NCBI GenBank assembly: GCA_977006965.1
Contig: OZ345361.1
Coordinates: 1,674,001-1,738,000, forward strand
Source: Phymatolithon calcareum
Lineage: Eukaryota > Rhodophyta > Florideophyceae > Hapalidiales
Reading direction: 5' to 3'
Length of the DNA stretch: 64,000 nucleotides
A model generated the notes under the pieces. That model was given only the letters and a program-made list of their open reading frames with translations, searched no databases and was not told the origin of the DNA. Below, piece by piece: positions 41,753 to 51,976 of this stretch. The position numbers and the translations under genes were made by a program. The first letter of the stretch is position 1; each line of letters starts with the position of its first letter.

Positions 41753-43735
41753 TCACTCCATGAGGAAACGCACCGTGTGCGATACGGACAGTTCACCCTC
41801 AGCGGCAATGCTTTCCGTGTAATGCACCCAGAAGGGGGGAAAGACGACTAAATCGCCCGCCACAAGCCGTGCCTCAACAGCCTGCTCTGCGCCATTAGCC
41901 CAAAAGTCTTGAAACATGAGCGCCTCCGACCTGCCCAAATCCACACTCACACGTCGATGCAGTGGATGTCCCCGTGGATAACCGCCCATTTGCGGCAGAA
42001 CGTTCGGGGGGAAAAAGATAAACCGCTTTTCCCCGGAAAGCTGCACCAGTGCCGAATGTGCGCAGTCATAGTGCGCCGCTGAGACAGAACCGTGGGTGCT
42101 GACCCAACGTCGCTCCGCTTGTGCTACCGAACAGTTGTTCGGCATTTGAAAAAGTTTCGCTTCTGACTGTACTTCGCTCTGCAAATATACCCGCTCATCT
42201 GCATAACGCAGTGGCGGAGGTCGACCACATGATTCCCCGCTGACACGCGCAATATATTCAGACGACGGCATACGTACCAATACACTGGGCGGGGTGAAGC
42301 GCTTTTCGGAAATCCATGGGTGTGTCGTGCGACAGAAAGTGAACACATTGCCCGACCCAATGCGAACGGATACAAGTGCTGGGGAACGGATGAGTGCATG
42401 TGCAAATGTGAGACTGTCTTGAAAATACTCTGTTTCCGCCCCAAGTACTCCACGGAAAACGACAGGAAAGCGAAATGATCTCAAATAGCGTTTTCCCAGA
42501 GGTGTACCACGGTCACGGTACGAAACATATATGACCCGAGCCCTCTTTGTGACTTTCAGCGCCAGCAACGGCAACTCGTCCCTAATAAAGCTTATGTGTT
42601 TCAAGCGTGGAGACACCAGCAGCACTTTGCGAGAAATCTTTGAAATTACTCCCTCTACCTTCTCTCGAGCATACTGTAGAGCTGACGGATGATCGCAAGT
42701 CGGAGCGGGGAAGCCGTCTGGTAATCGTGGCGAAGCAGACATGGCGTCTCCAAGTATTGTACGAAGGAATTCGCGTTCCGCAAAGTCCGCCAAATCGCGC
42801 ATCAGCGTTTGCGCAGACCGAGTCCATTCTTTATCCCCTGCGCCACACGCAAGTACTGCAGCCTGTGCGATCAGTGCTTCATGTTGCGGGTAAATCTCTG
42901 TGAGAATACGTGCACACGGGACAATGTCCCTTGCATGGAGCCTTGTGCGCGGACTGACAAGATCGACCAGTCCACGCAGCGTGAACTTCAAAAACCAAGA
43001 AGCGAACTTTCCCCCCTTCGGATCTATGTCCATGGCGCGTACGGCCTGCATCTCCCTTGCACGAATATCACATAGGATGTCCAGTGACGGTGCGGGTCGG
43101 CCAAGCGAGGCGCGAACGTCGATGCCGAACACGGGCACACAGTACGCAAGGAGCAGAAATCTGACATTTTCCGGAAGTGCAGTGGCACCATGGGTGTCGA
43201 GAGTCAGGACAGAGACGTCGACGGAGGATACGAAGGGGAAGTGACGGCGCACAGAGGATGATATGTCGCGGATTGCCACGCGAAAAGTGTCCTTTGTGAA
43301 TGGTGGTGCGTACGACTCTTCCGTGGAAAATTTAACAAGTGCTACGAGGTCTAAGTCTGAGCGACCGTCTGAGAATGCATGTCCTGCTGCAACTGATCCG
43401 CGCAAGTACACCGCGACAAGCGCTTTGTGCAGCTTGGTCTGAAGAAGTGTGATGGCCGCATCCACTGCGTGTTTCCACTGAACATCATCTGACTTCCAAG
43501 AAATAAGTACGGGGTTTGAGAGACGCCTGTCTGCTCCGAGTGGTATAACACGACCGACATCGAGGACGCGTCCTGATTGAATTGCACGCTCAAGGGCATT
43601 TAGGCATGCGCGCCAGGGCCTTCGTCGCTTCCGTTGATGAGCACATGCTGGGAATCGTGATTGTCGAATTGCGTTTACATGACGCGGGAAGGTAGGGACG
43701 TGTCGGAATGCTGGTGAGGTGCAGCATGCGCACAT
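41753..43735 (-). CDS. Nucleotidyltransferase-JmjC fusion protein
   Basis: The 660-residue protein joins two domains. Residues about 95-340 form a minimal nucleotidyltransferase: GS at 113-114, DLD at 127-129 and a third acid D173 in SVDVSVL give the usual triad. Residues about 440-660 form a JmjC/cupin-8 domain with HYD at 555-557, LSGEKRFIFFPP, and the distal histidine H638 in FPPFWVHYTES, so the Fe(II) triad is present. Both active sites look intact. I know of no named protein with this pairing. The first 45 residues are Cys/Arg-rich and may be a presequence. The ATG at 43733-43735 was chosen because the longer frame starts with TTG. Confidence 0.85.
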   Translation of the reverse strand: MCACCTSPAFRHVPTFPRHVNAIRQSRFPACAHQRKRRRPWRACLNALERAIQSGRVLDVGRVIPLGADRRLSNPVLISWKSDDVQWKHAVDAAITLLQTKLHKALVAVYLRGSVAAGHAFSDGRSDLDLVALVKFSTEESYAPPFTKDTFRVAIRDISSSVRRHFPFVSSVDVSVLTLDTHGATALPENVRFLLLAYCVPVFGIDVRASLGRPAPSLDILCDIRAREMQAVRAMDIDPKGGKFASWFLKFTLRGLVDLVSPRTRLHARDIVPCARILTEIYPQHEALIAQAAVLACGAGDKEWTRSAQTLMRDLADFAEREFLRTILGDAMSASPRLPDGFPAPTCDHPSALQYAREKVEGVISKISRKVLLVSPRLKHISFIRDELPLLALKVTKRARVIYVSYRDRGTPLGKRYLRSFRFPVVFRGVLGAETEYFQDSLTFAHALIRSPALVSVRIGSGNVFTFCRTTHPWISEKRFTPPSVLVRMPSSEYIARVSGESCGRPPPLRYADERVYLQSEVQSEAKLFQMPNNCSVAQAERRWVSTHGSVSAAHYDCAHSALVQLSGEKRFIFFPPNVLPQMGGYPRGHPLHRRVSVDLGRSEALMFQDFWANGAEQAVEARLVAGDLVVFPPFWVHYTESIAAEGELSVSHTVRFLME

Positions 43736-43799
43736 TGTTAAACGAAGCAATTTGGATCCAAATGTTGCGAAGGGAGATTAGGTACAGTGATGCATTGAT

Positions 43800-43820
43800 C
43801 GTGACTGTCTGACAGTCACG
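43800..43820. promoter_or_regulatory. 10-bp-arm perfect palindrome in shared promoter
   Basis: CGTGACTGTC and GACAGTCACG flank a single T. It lies between the head-to-head ATGs at 43735 and 43874, within 138 bp. The layout (1-base spacer) is like the palindrome at 17771-17801. Confidence 0.6.
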
Positions 43821-43873
43821 CTCCTTGCCGTCTAAAGCAGGTCAAGTTTACCCCCAAACTACAATAATTAGAA

Positions 43874-44469
43874 ATGTTGCAATCTCGACCCAAAATTTGG
43901 GTTGAAAATTTTTGCTCTTGTTTCTCTTCTGGTGATTCCTATCGCCTGCACGCGGCCTATCTAGCTGTTCGCGGCAGGATGCCTGGGCATCAAATCGTAT
44001 TCGGGCGCGAAGGCATTAAGAAACTAATCGCACATCGGGAACCGATGCTGTTCCTGGACCGCGTGGTGCTCAATTCGATTGGCGTGCGTCTTGTTGCCGA
44101 GTCCAACAGCTTTCGGCCAAACCGGCTACAAGTTCTTGAAGCCATGGGACAAGCTAGTGCACTGCTGATCCGACAGGTATGTCGACTGACAAATCTCAAG
44201 GACACTTATCTGTGCTCGATTATCGGTTTCTAATATGTGCTATGTGGTAGACTCCCGCGTACAGCAGGTATTCGCTTCCTGCGTTTGTGGGGATGCGAAA
44301 TGTGGAATGGAAGGTGATACCAGATGCTGCAGACTGCATACAGTACCACGTGAGATATTCTGAGGCAAAGAGAAGCAGGTCTCGATTTGGATATGTGGAC
44401 GCCTTAGCGGTTGCTCCCGACACTGACGTCTGCTCAGCCGAGCTTTGCTTCTCCTTTCTAGACGGATGA
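43874..44469 (+). CDS. FabZ/hotdog-fold hydroxyacyl-ACP dehydratase-like protein, two exons
   Basis: Exons 43874-44176 and 44251-44469 join in phase 0 (CGACAG-GTATGT, GGTAG-ACTCCC; 74-bp intron) to give 173 residues. The core has HREPMLFLDRV, LEAMGQASALLIRQ, FVGMRNVEWKVIPDA and a final AELCFSF strand, the FabZ/ApeP hotdog pattern. The usual GHFPxxPxxPGV segment carrying the catalytic histidine is replaced by a short SNSFRPNRLQVLEAMGQ, so activity is uncertain. A second ATG at 43979 gives a shorter form without the 35-residue leader, which may be a presequence. Confidence 0.8.
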
Positions 44470-44583
44470 AGAAAATGCCCGACAGTGGATCGAGGGTGAT
44501 TTGCCACGTGTCCCTGTCACGGCGTGACAATCCTTAAGCTCTTGGAGCTCGTTGATCCTCGGCCCCGAACAGGATGTTTCAGA

Positions 44584-45342
44584 ATGGCAACTTTTCTGGC
44601 GTTCGTGCAAGGAGCTATACCACGTACAAGTGACTTCAGTCCATTCTCGGCACGCTGCAAATTATGTATACGGCAGCCTCCATTGCGGAACGTGGTGCAT
44701 TGTTCTGCGGCGGTGGGAAGAACGTCGCTCCTACGCGAGGAGATATCGCGAATAGCGGGCGCAGAGCGTGGCTTGTTCAATTTGCAGAGCGCATCCCGCG
44801 CGGAGCTTGATGCGTTGATCCGGTCTGTCGAATCTGAGTGTCCCACGGCATCGCCAACGTCGAACTGCGCTAGCGCAGTGGCAGGGCGGTGGCGGTTGCT
44901 GTACACCACGCTGACAATTCTCGGGCGACGACGTGTGGCGCTTGCTATAGCGACAGAGACGAAGCCTGGGTTTGTACGTATTGCGGACATCACGCAAGAG
45001 ATTGTGCCTGGCAACGACGAGGTCGGTAAAAGCATCAATGAGGTGCAGTTCAAGCTACTGACTGGCGGGCAGGGACGGTTTATGCTGGAGGCGGAGTATC
45101 GGGCTACATCTTCGCGGCGGGTGGACGTCAACCTCGTGAGCAGTTTGTTGGAACCGGAGAAACTTAGGGATGTACTGGGGAGTAATGTGGAGCTATTGAC
45201 GGAAATTTTTAATCCGGAAGGGTTTTTGGAGATTACCTACCTGGACGATGAGCTCAGGATTGGGAGAGATCACAATGGAAACGTTTTTGTATTGGAGAGA
45301 GTGCGTGACGAAGAAGATATGAACAAGGTGGTTATCGAGTAG
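44584..45342 (+). CDS. PAP/fibrillin-family plastid lipid-associated protein
   Basis: The 252-residue protein has a presequence-like N-terminus. The domain starts near LLREEISRIAGAERG and includes AGRWRLLYTT, which matches the G-WRLLYT block of the family, and ends GFLEITYLDDELRIGRD-GNVFVLER. Plastid fibrillins bind lipids in plastoglobules or thylakoids. The ATG at 44584 was chosen because the longer frame starts with GTG. It lies 115 bp downstream of the hotdog gene on the same strand. Confidence 0.88.
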   Translation: MATFLAFVQGAIPRTSDFSPFSARCKLCIRQPPLRNVVHCSAAVGRTSLLREEISRIAGAERGLFNLQSASRAELDALIRSVESECPTASPTSNCASAVAGRWRLLYTTLTILGRRRVALAIATETKPGFVRIADITQEIVPGNDEVGKSINEVQFKLLTGGQGRFMLEAEYRATSSRRVDVNLVSSLLEPEKLRDVLGSNVELLTEIFNPEGFLEITYLDDELRIGRDHNGNVFVLERVRDEEDMNKVVIE

Positions 45343-45556
45343 TTGGCAATCTGAGATTAAATTTTTTTGTTTGTAATTGAGCATGCTTATTATTGTGTCT
45401 CATCGGACAACGTATTTTCTGTATCGGCTTTCCCTAATGTCAACCGTGTCTAGCGGGATCTTCAAGTGCACTACAACCATCCGTTACGGACTAGATCAAT
45501 ACAAGTGGCTTATCTGCATCTTAAGAGAAGAGTGATTGGATGCGCTCATTATCGAC

Positions 45557-46174
45557 ATGATGAATTCGTTCCTAGTCTCCCCACGCATCGCGACCCATTC
45601 CGCATCCCCACCCTTACTAGCTCGTGCCGCGAGCGCCAGGAAATCCTATCGATTGCGGTCGGTGCCTACCCGCCACGCGCAAATGGCGACTACGGCGCGC
45701 TCGTCAGTGGATGCTGTGGAATGGCTAGTGGAGCCGGTGCTAGTGAAGGGCGAGGTGCAGCGTGGGTTCGGACGCGGAAGCCGCGACTTGGGCACTCCGA
45801 CGGCAAATCTACCAGGTAAACTTCTAGCGGGAGTTTCCGCAACTGCTCAAGACGGAGTGTATGTGGGGTTTGGAAGCGTGCCGAAGCATTGCGCGGCGCC
45901 GATGAAGATGGTTGCCAACCTCGGTCGTAACATCACGTACGACGATGTACCGGACCGCATTCTGGAGGCATTCCTCATGGGCGGTGATTTGCCCACTGAA
46001 TTTTATGGTGCCGAGATGCGTCTTTGCATTATAGGCTATCTGCGCCCGGAGCTCAAGTTTGATTCAATACAGGATCTGATCGAAGGAATCAACAACGATG
46101 TGGCAGTGGCGAAGAAGGTGCTCGACGACCCCAAGGTGCAGCACTATCGCACATTACCTTTCTTTAGAGCGTAA
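45557..46174 (+). CDS. Riboflavin kinase (flavokinase domain)
   Basis: It phosphorylates riboflavin to FMN. The 205-residue product has the flavokinase motifs KGEVQRGFGRGSRDLGTPTA (substrate and ATP loop with PTAN), DGVYVGFG, MVANLGRN and FYGAEMRL, and the helical C-terminal GINNDVAVAKKVLDD. An N-terminal extension of about 60 residues is compatible with organelle targeting, and an alternative ATG at MATTARSS would remove most of it. No FAD-synthetase domain is attached. Confidence 0.9.
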   Translation: MMNSFLVSPRIATHSASPPLLARAASARKSYRLRSVPTRHAQMATTARSSVDAVEWLVEPVLVKGEVQRGFGRGSRDLGTPTANLPGKLLAGVSATAQDGVYVGFGSVPKHCAAPMKMVANLGRNITYDDVPDRILEAFLMGGDLPTEFYGAEMRLCIIGYLRPELKFDSIQDLIEGINNDVAVAKKVLDDPKVQHYRTLPFFRA

Positions 46175-46194
46175 AAAATTAAGATAAACTGTTT

Positions 46195-47253
46195 TTACAA
46201 ACTTCCGACCTTCACACTCCCTCTCCATCGAGCTTGCACTGCGGCAACACGACTACTCACGACTGCAAGCGGTCGGAAACTCTCGTCTCCGAGAAGGATG
46301 GCCTTACATAATTCATACGATCCAAATCCGATCCCAGTGCCGAGCGCGGCCCACATGATACGCGGACGAATGCCGACATACAGACCTAATACACCGTGTT
46401 CGCGAACAATCTGCCGCATGGCGGTAACAATACCCGTACCCGCGGTAATTTTCCCAGTGGAAAGACGAGTCTTAACAACGTCCATTGGAGTTGTGCACGC
46501 GCTGGCGAATGCGCCCGACACAGCACCGGCCAGCAGAAATTCCCAAGTCGTTAGCGCCTCAAGAGCGCTCTTGGATGCATCCTTATTTTCGACACTGCCA
46601 TTGAGCTGCGCCCCGTGTTTTCGCCTGGAGACAATAAAAAGTCTTGCCTCCTCATAAACGACAAAGCGCAGCACGGTGGACGGAATATTTCTCAAAAGAG
46701 TAGCCTTATACCCACGATAAAGCCCAGAAATGCCAGCCGAACGAAGAAGATTCCACGCAGCCGTGAGAAACCTCCCCTGATCCACGCCAGCCTGCATGCG
46801 CTGCTTCACAACTTCCTTCGGCACGAATAGTACGGACGACGCCACATTGCCGCAGACAGCGGCCACGGCGTGGATGGGTGCACGTCGAGTCATTGAGGCG
46901 GCGGGATCGATGCGAGCGGCAGCGCGACTGAGACGGCGTTTTGCAAGCTCATAAAACCCAAAATATAGCGCTGATGAAAGCGCACTACCAATAAGTGCTG
47001 GTCCGATACCCGCATATAGCGCCGGTACGCCGCGAGTGCGCGCGATTTGACGCGCTGTGGAGATCACGCCGCGGAAGGCGCGCGGGTCGGCTTGGCGAAC
47101 GGTTTTCACTGTGTCCAGGGGATGCAGGGCGGAGTTGGATATCATGCCGGCGATGCCGCCGGCGAGAGCGAGACGCCAGCCGCGGTCGCGGCGCTCGAGG
47201 CCGGGTACTGCATCGCTGAGGGCCGGGGCTGAGATGCCCTTTGCGAGCCGCAT
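46195..47253 (-). CDS. Mitochondrial carrier family protein, S-adenosylmethionine-carrier-like
   Basis: The 352-residue protein has three carrier repeats: PLDTVKT, PKEVVKQRMQAG and PMDVVKTRL. The blocks VPKEVVKQRMQ and LLRNIPSTVLRFVVYE are close to those of SAM carriers, including plastid envelope versions. A basic N-terminal extension of about 25 residues precedes the first helix. Substrate remains inferred. It starts at the ATG at 47251-47253. Confidence 0.88.
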   Translation of the reverse strand: MRLAKGISAPALSDAVPGLERRDRGWRLALAGGIAGMISNSALHPLDTVKTVRQADPRAFRGVISTARQIARTRGVPALYAGIGPALIGSALSSALYFGFYELAKRRLSRAAARIDPAASMTRRAPIHAVAAVCGNVASSVLFVPKEVVKQRMQAGVDQGRFLTAAWNLLRSAGISGLYRGYKATLLRNIPSTVLRFVVYEEARLFIVSRRKHGAQLNGSVENKDASKSALEALTTWEFLLAGAVSGAFASACTTPMDVVKTRLSTGKITAGTGIVTAMRQIVREHGVLGLYVGIRPRIMWAALGTGIGFGSYELCKAILLGDESFRPLAVVSSRVAAVQARWRGSVKVGSL

Positions 47254-47744
47254 TGGGGAGATGGCGTTGTTTTGAAAGTGAGGGCGAACATTGAATTGGG
47301 CATTCCCCTCTTTTCCGCTCTTTTCCGCTGAGGTGTTTGAGGTGCAATTGTGATAATATTATGAGATATTTTCAGACCTTTTTATTCTTTGGCTTCTTCT
47401 TTCTATTGCCAGAGCATCTCAGCTTCAACGCGCAACAAGAGTCAAACAGAGCTACGCATGCATGCAAGCAAGCACGCAGACATCGAACTCATCTCCGTAT
47501 CTACACATGCTCGACTCTTCTATCTTCTCATATCACGCGGGAACGAGCACGAAAAGTAGTCACGCTGTTGTCGCGCTGCGTCGTTCCTATCCAGCTCTGA
47601 GCATAAAGGAAATAATTCATCACGACACTCCAGCAGGAGACGACTCTTGAGCACAAGCAACTTTTGCGAAATAAAACTTGCAAGTTGCGAAAGGCACAGT
47701 AATTGAGATAAGCTTGTTAAAATTCATAGACAAAAACCGGTTCC
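47254..47744. other. Intergenic stretch with no supported feature
   Basis: It separates two minus-strand genes. No convincing coding or repeat content. Confidence 0.45.
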
Positions 47745-48923
47745 TTATACATGACGTTGCTCCCGTAATATGAAGCGCTCAAGCCAGATGCTGACAACTG
47801 CAGCAAACGCAATTCCTAGGGCGTCACCGACAGGCACAAGTGCAAGTGCCCACTCTCGCTGTGCAATTGGTAACCGTGTACGCAGTTTCCAAAAAGTATT
47901 CACGTATGTCGCTCCGCCCAGCAAACCTTCCCAAAAAATGATGGCAGAAGCAGCTGCTGTCGAAGGGAGCACAGGATAGATGGAGGACAAAGTCAGAAAT
48001 ATCAGGTTGACAATTTGAAGTAGAGGCATTGCCCAAGATGATTCAATTTTCACAAACTGAATCGAACTTCGAGAAATAAACACCCCGACCTGATAAACCA
48101 GCTGAAACCAAGTATAGAGTCGATGCGATTTGTCCTGTTGGTCCCCACTGTTACGAAGATTTCCAAAACTTGAAGGACGAAAAGTGCCAAGAACCCCTTG
48201 ATTTATCGTATATTCCGCAAAATATACAAGCGCGAGAGGAAGAATGAACTTAATAATCAGAACCGGCAAAAGCTCGCGCTTCGATCCCGACAAAGACACA
48301 TCGCTTCCACCACCGCGCTTCGATTCAATATCTCCGTTCTCTTGTGGTCTCACTGCGGAATACAACCCGCTAGAATCCCGTCGATCCAATACAAACGCAA
48401 ACAGCACAATGAGTTGAAGTGGAACTACAGACAGCATCAGAAGTGTCGCCGATGGACTAAAGTGTAACAATTGTCGCATGACGTAGTAAGCACCAGCTCC
48501 AGCAATCCCCGCCATACCGGTACCGCTTGACCATGCGCCGATGGTGGATTGTGCATAATGCGATGTGAGTGCGAGAAATGAAACCTCGCCAAGAGCGCCG
48601 ATGAACGAATAGATCACCAAACAAAGAAGCTTCGCTGAGAGACTCTGTATCAGAGCCACTGTCACCATCGACGCAGACACGCTGATTGCGACAATGGCGA
48701 CGCGCACGCCGTAGGATATTCGATGCAACCAAAACGAAACAGTGAATTTCAACAGTAAACCTGGCAATATGGTACAGAGAAGAATGACGCCGGCATAGCC
48801 GGAAAGGAGATCCTCTGCCGCGGAGATGAACACAACAAAGGAAAAATTGTTGACGAGGCCGAGAAACCAAAAGCCCACGACATTGCGATCAATGAGCACG
48901 TTCGACTCAAGTGACTCTTCCAT
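47745..48923 (-). CDS. CLN3: CLN3/battenin-family lysosomal membrane protein
   Basis: The 392-residue multi-pass protein has the CLN3 layout. The N-terminal block FWFLGLVNNFSFVVFISAA is the family signature, followed by SAEDLL; LGEVSFLALT and WSSGTGMAGIAGA lie in the middle; VYFAEYTINQG and WEGLLGGATYVNTF lie in the C-terminal half. About eleven membrane segments are visible. The ATG at 48921-48923 was chosen. The family localises to lysosomes or vacuoles and is linked to pH and lipid homeostasis. Confidence 0.93.
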   Translation of the reverse strand: MEESLESNVLIDRNVVGFWFLGLVNNFSFVVFISAAEDLLSGYAGVILLCTILPGLLLKFTVSFWLHRISYGVRVAIVAISVSASMVTVALIQSLSAKLLCLVIYSFIGALGEVSFLALTSHYAQSTIGAWSSGTGMAGIAGAGAYYVMRQLLHFSPSATLLMLSVVPLQLIVLFAFVLDRRDSSGLYSAVRPQENGDIESKRGGGSDVSLSGSKRELLPVLIIKFILPLALVYFAEYTINQGVLGTFRPSSFGNLRNSGDQQDKSHRLYTWFQLVYQVGVFISRSSIQFVKIESSWAMPLLQIVNLIFLTLSSIYPVLPSTAAASAIIFWEGLLGGATYVNTFWKLRTRLPIAQREWALALVPVGDALGIAFAAVVSIWLERFILREQRHV

Positions 48924-49245
48924 TAGAATAAAACTACGATAAGTCCATTTCGCAAACAAAGATAACGTGTGTGTTCGCAGCAAAAAACGTTTCTCGGTGC
49001 TTCACAGTTCCGGAGACGATGAACGTCAGCCTGTACAGTAGGAAATTAGAGATGCCTTCCCTTCTACGATTTCGATGATTGACTGCTGGACCGAAGTTTT
49101 CAACGTTTGGATCTACAGACGATTGGATCATTCAATCGATTTTGATGATCCAATTTAGAAAAATTGTATCCCCGATTGGATTTATTCGGCGACGACGACA
49201 CGCATTTTTGGCAATGCGGATTATGGGTCCTCGTTGTCCTAAGAT

Positions 49246-49254
49246 GTATATATA
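49246..49254 (+). promoter_or_regulatory. TATA-box-like element
   Basis: TATATATAC lies 44 bp upstream of the ATG at 49290. It is the clearest TATA box in the gene-poor region and supports a transcription start near 49276. Confidence 0.4.
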
Positions 49255-49289
49255 CCCCCGCCGATGTCCCTCAGTTCACCAGTGCGAAG

Positions 49290-49514
49290 ATGGCGCAGGT
49301 GAGTGCGTCGGATTCGTGTTACTTCTTGCCTGCAAGCGGGGCAGTTCTCTCTTGTGTGCACGAAGCCTCATGCAGTCCGTCCTGCCATCTGAGCCAGTGC
49401 TACTTTGCTTTGCATGCCAATGACGAAAACGTATTCTTTCATTCTTACTCCGAAAGGAGCGGGGCACATTCGCGTGCGACCCCGTCTCTCTTGATGAGGA
49501 GTAAAAGTACCCTG
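49290..49514 (+). CDS. Candidate 5' exon of an unidentified gene
   Basis: An open frame from an ATG after a TATA box encodes 75 codons starting MAQVSASDSC, with six cysteines in its first half, and ends at a strong donor CCTG-GTAAGT. A second donor-like CAG-GTGAGT lies right after codon 3. No downstream exon or family could be recognised. Confidence 0.25.
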
Positions 49515-51834
49515 GTAAGTTTCTGAGGCCATGCAAGCATTCCGCTATCCGAGAAGCACGAACATCCCCTCCGTAGCGCTCGTCGACAAAACAGCATGTT
49601 TTCGCGGTTAGCCCATAGCATATTGCGGGAAATTTTCGTCCCAAATGCTGGCTGAGCCTCCAGTAGCTTGTAAGGATAATCAGGTATCCCAACGTAGAAT
49701 GCGACACTTGAATCGCGAGTTCCGGTCCTGCTGTGGTGCCACATGGCTCAACAGGGCAGGGCTGCAACGAAGATATTGCTGTCAACCCAGTAGTACCTCT
49801 GGGGCTTGCACGCCTGCGCGGTATGGCGTTTAGGCGTGCGTTCCTTTGTTGCGCTTCTGTGGTACGCTTTCTTGCAGCACTGGAGTGCGGAAATAGTCTT
49901 CATTGTCTGTCAGACTTGCAACACATGTCCGACTAGAAGTTGAGGTGGCGTCTGAGTAATTGTGGGACATGCAATGTTGTCGAACTGAGCCTAATTTCTG
50001 TTTGAGATAAAGCGGACGGGAAAGCCCGTGTAGTTGTCTCGCTCCACAAATGGCGATATTAGTGGCTCCATTCATGTCACGATCAATCCACTATCTCAAA
50101 ACATTGTGGAGTGTTGCACTCAACCATGAGAACAACAGGGGCAAGGGCCGGATCGGCCATGAGCATCTGGCGCTTTTCCGAAGCACGGGACCCTGGCCTT
50201 CTCCTTGTGCCTCCTTGAATCGTCCCTGTGCTTCTTCCTTCGCTGCTTGAACTCCTGCCTCCCCGATTTCAGTTCTTGCTTCGACATCATTACGGTGAAT
50301 ATGCGGTGCTTGTTTTGTATTGGCAGGTTTCTTGCCGTTTGATGTCGGCAAACACCAAATGTAGTTATTATCCGGAGCTGAACGGCGGTGTCTGGCGTCC
50401 ATCCAACTTGTGTGCTCAGAACCTCCGTAGGTCCAGATGGAATGGCTTCGGCAAGATGTCTCACAGGTCACTCGGTCAGAGCTCCGTTTGTCTAGATGTC
50501 CGGCAGTGATTTCAGCAAGGTGTGCCAACTCTTCGGGGTCAGCAACGCCATATGTTAGGATGCTGTGACTTCGGGAGAGGTGGTCCAGTTCCACAATACC
50601 AAATGAATGGCTCCTCTGTACAGTGAGTGGATTGCTGACGCTCCTCGAAAGAGTGAGTTTATATAGATATCCTTGAGGCTATATTTGAGGCTGGTGAAAT
50701 TGATGCTGAAGACTTCGCCCAGGAAGGCATTGTCAGTCAATCTATTACTCCATGTCTGCCCACTTTCTCCTAAGTGTCAGCGAGGAATAATTATCGGTGT
50801 GCGATCAAACAGACTTGTCTTTTTCACGGTCAGGTGTAGCTTTTCATTGCTAACGGTCTTACCTCGTGACTGAGAGTTGCCAACGGTTTGATTCTCTCGA
50901 TGCTAATCGCGAAGGAGAAGGAACAAATCTATTTTTCCGATAATCTTAGCGTGAGTCCAGCTTTTCGTACCGGATCCACTTATAGGACGAAGTAGTAGAC
51001 GTGAAGCTCGCGTCATCGAAGGGATCGCCGACGTAATTCTCAATAGCTGAAGATACTATCCACTTCATTTCACGGAATATCTCACGTCATGTCAGTCCAA
51101 AATCAAGATAGGCTGAATGAAGGAGAGTTGCGAAACGCAAACATGAGCAGATAGCACAAAAGAGTTTCTTGGGAGAACAGAGAAATGAAAAGTTGAGATG
51201 AACGTACCGCGTTTGCCATTACCTTCTGTACAGTTTCCTCTGTTACAATCGGTGTGCCCAACGGGCCAGAATTTAAAGATTCGTGAACCACAGCCCCGTT
51301 CACTTCCCACTGTATTCCCCAAGGCGTCCACCGAAAGCCTAGACTCTCAGATCAAGTAGTTGATTTGCATTATTAGATGGACAACTCCTACTGAATGTCG
51401 CCTTGAGTGTTTTAGAAAGAGTGCTGGCATCTTCATTGACATCCTGATTGTTAGGGACAAGTGGCTCTTCTGGAGACTGAGCGCTGATTATAGTGGCGCC
51501 ATGTAAAGACAATAGTGCAAGAAAAAGACACCGAAAGGCCTCATGCTCCAGGTTGAGAAGTCATGGAAGAGCGCGGAGAAGGGAAAAGGAAAGTTCAAAA
51601 TACATGAACAAAGTCCAAGTGTAATTCTTAATTGCGGTAATGTTTTTCAGTCATTATTAGTTGGAGTTCCCGCTCGAAAACTGGGCCGTTTATAGAAAGA
51701 GCTGTTCCACCGATGGACCCAGATGAGTGATACAGACGATGGAACCAAATGACGTACATCGCACCGAATAGTGGTGATAAAGGAACGTTGCAATGCAACA
51801 GGAATCCCTTCGCAGGAGCCTCTGGGAGGGCAAA

Positions 51835-51976
51835 AATGACAAGCGGTCCATACGTATTGACGAGAAAATCGATATGAGGCAGCATGATACTTAGGATGCA
51901 TTATGCATCATGCATCCTAAGTATCATGCTGCCTCACATCGATTTTCTCGTCAATACGTATGGACCGCGCGTCATT
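51835..51976. repeat. 66-bp-arm hairpin (10-nt loop)
   Basis: The arm 51835-51900 pairs with 51911-51976 with only three mismatches in 66 positions (core CGTATTGACGAGAAAATCGA). The loop is TTATGCATCA. No target duplication is seen. It could be a small-RNA precursor or a collapsed inverted-repeat transposon. Confidence 0.85.

Noticed and set aside
50091-50745. Possible protein pieces (LDHLSRSHSILTYGV, KDIYINSLFRGAS)
   Set aside because: There are hints of a repeated block, but stops break the frames and I could not link them to a known mobile-element protein; kept only as a remark.
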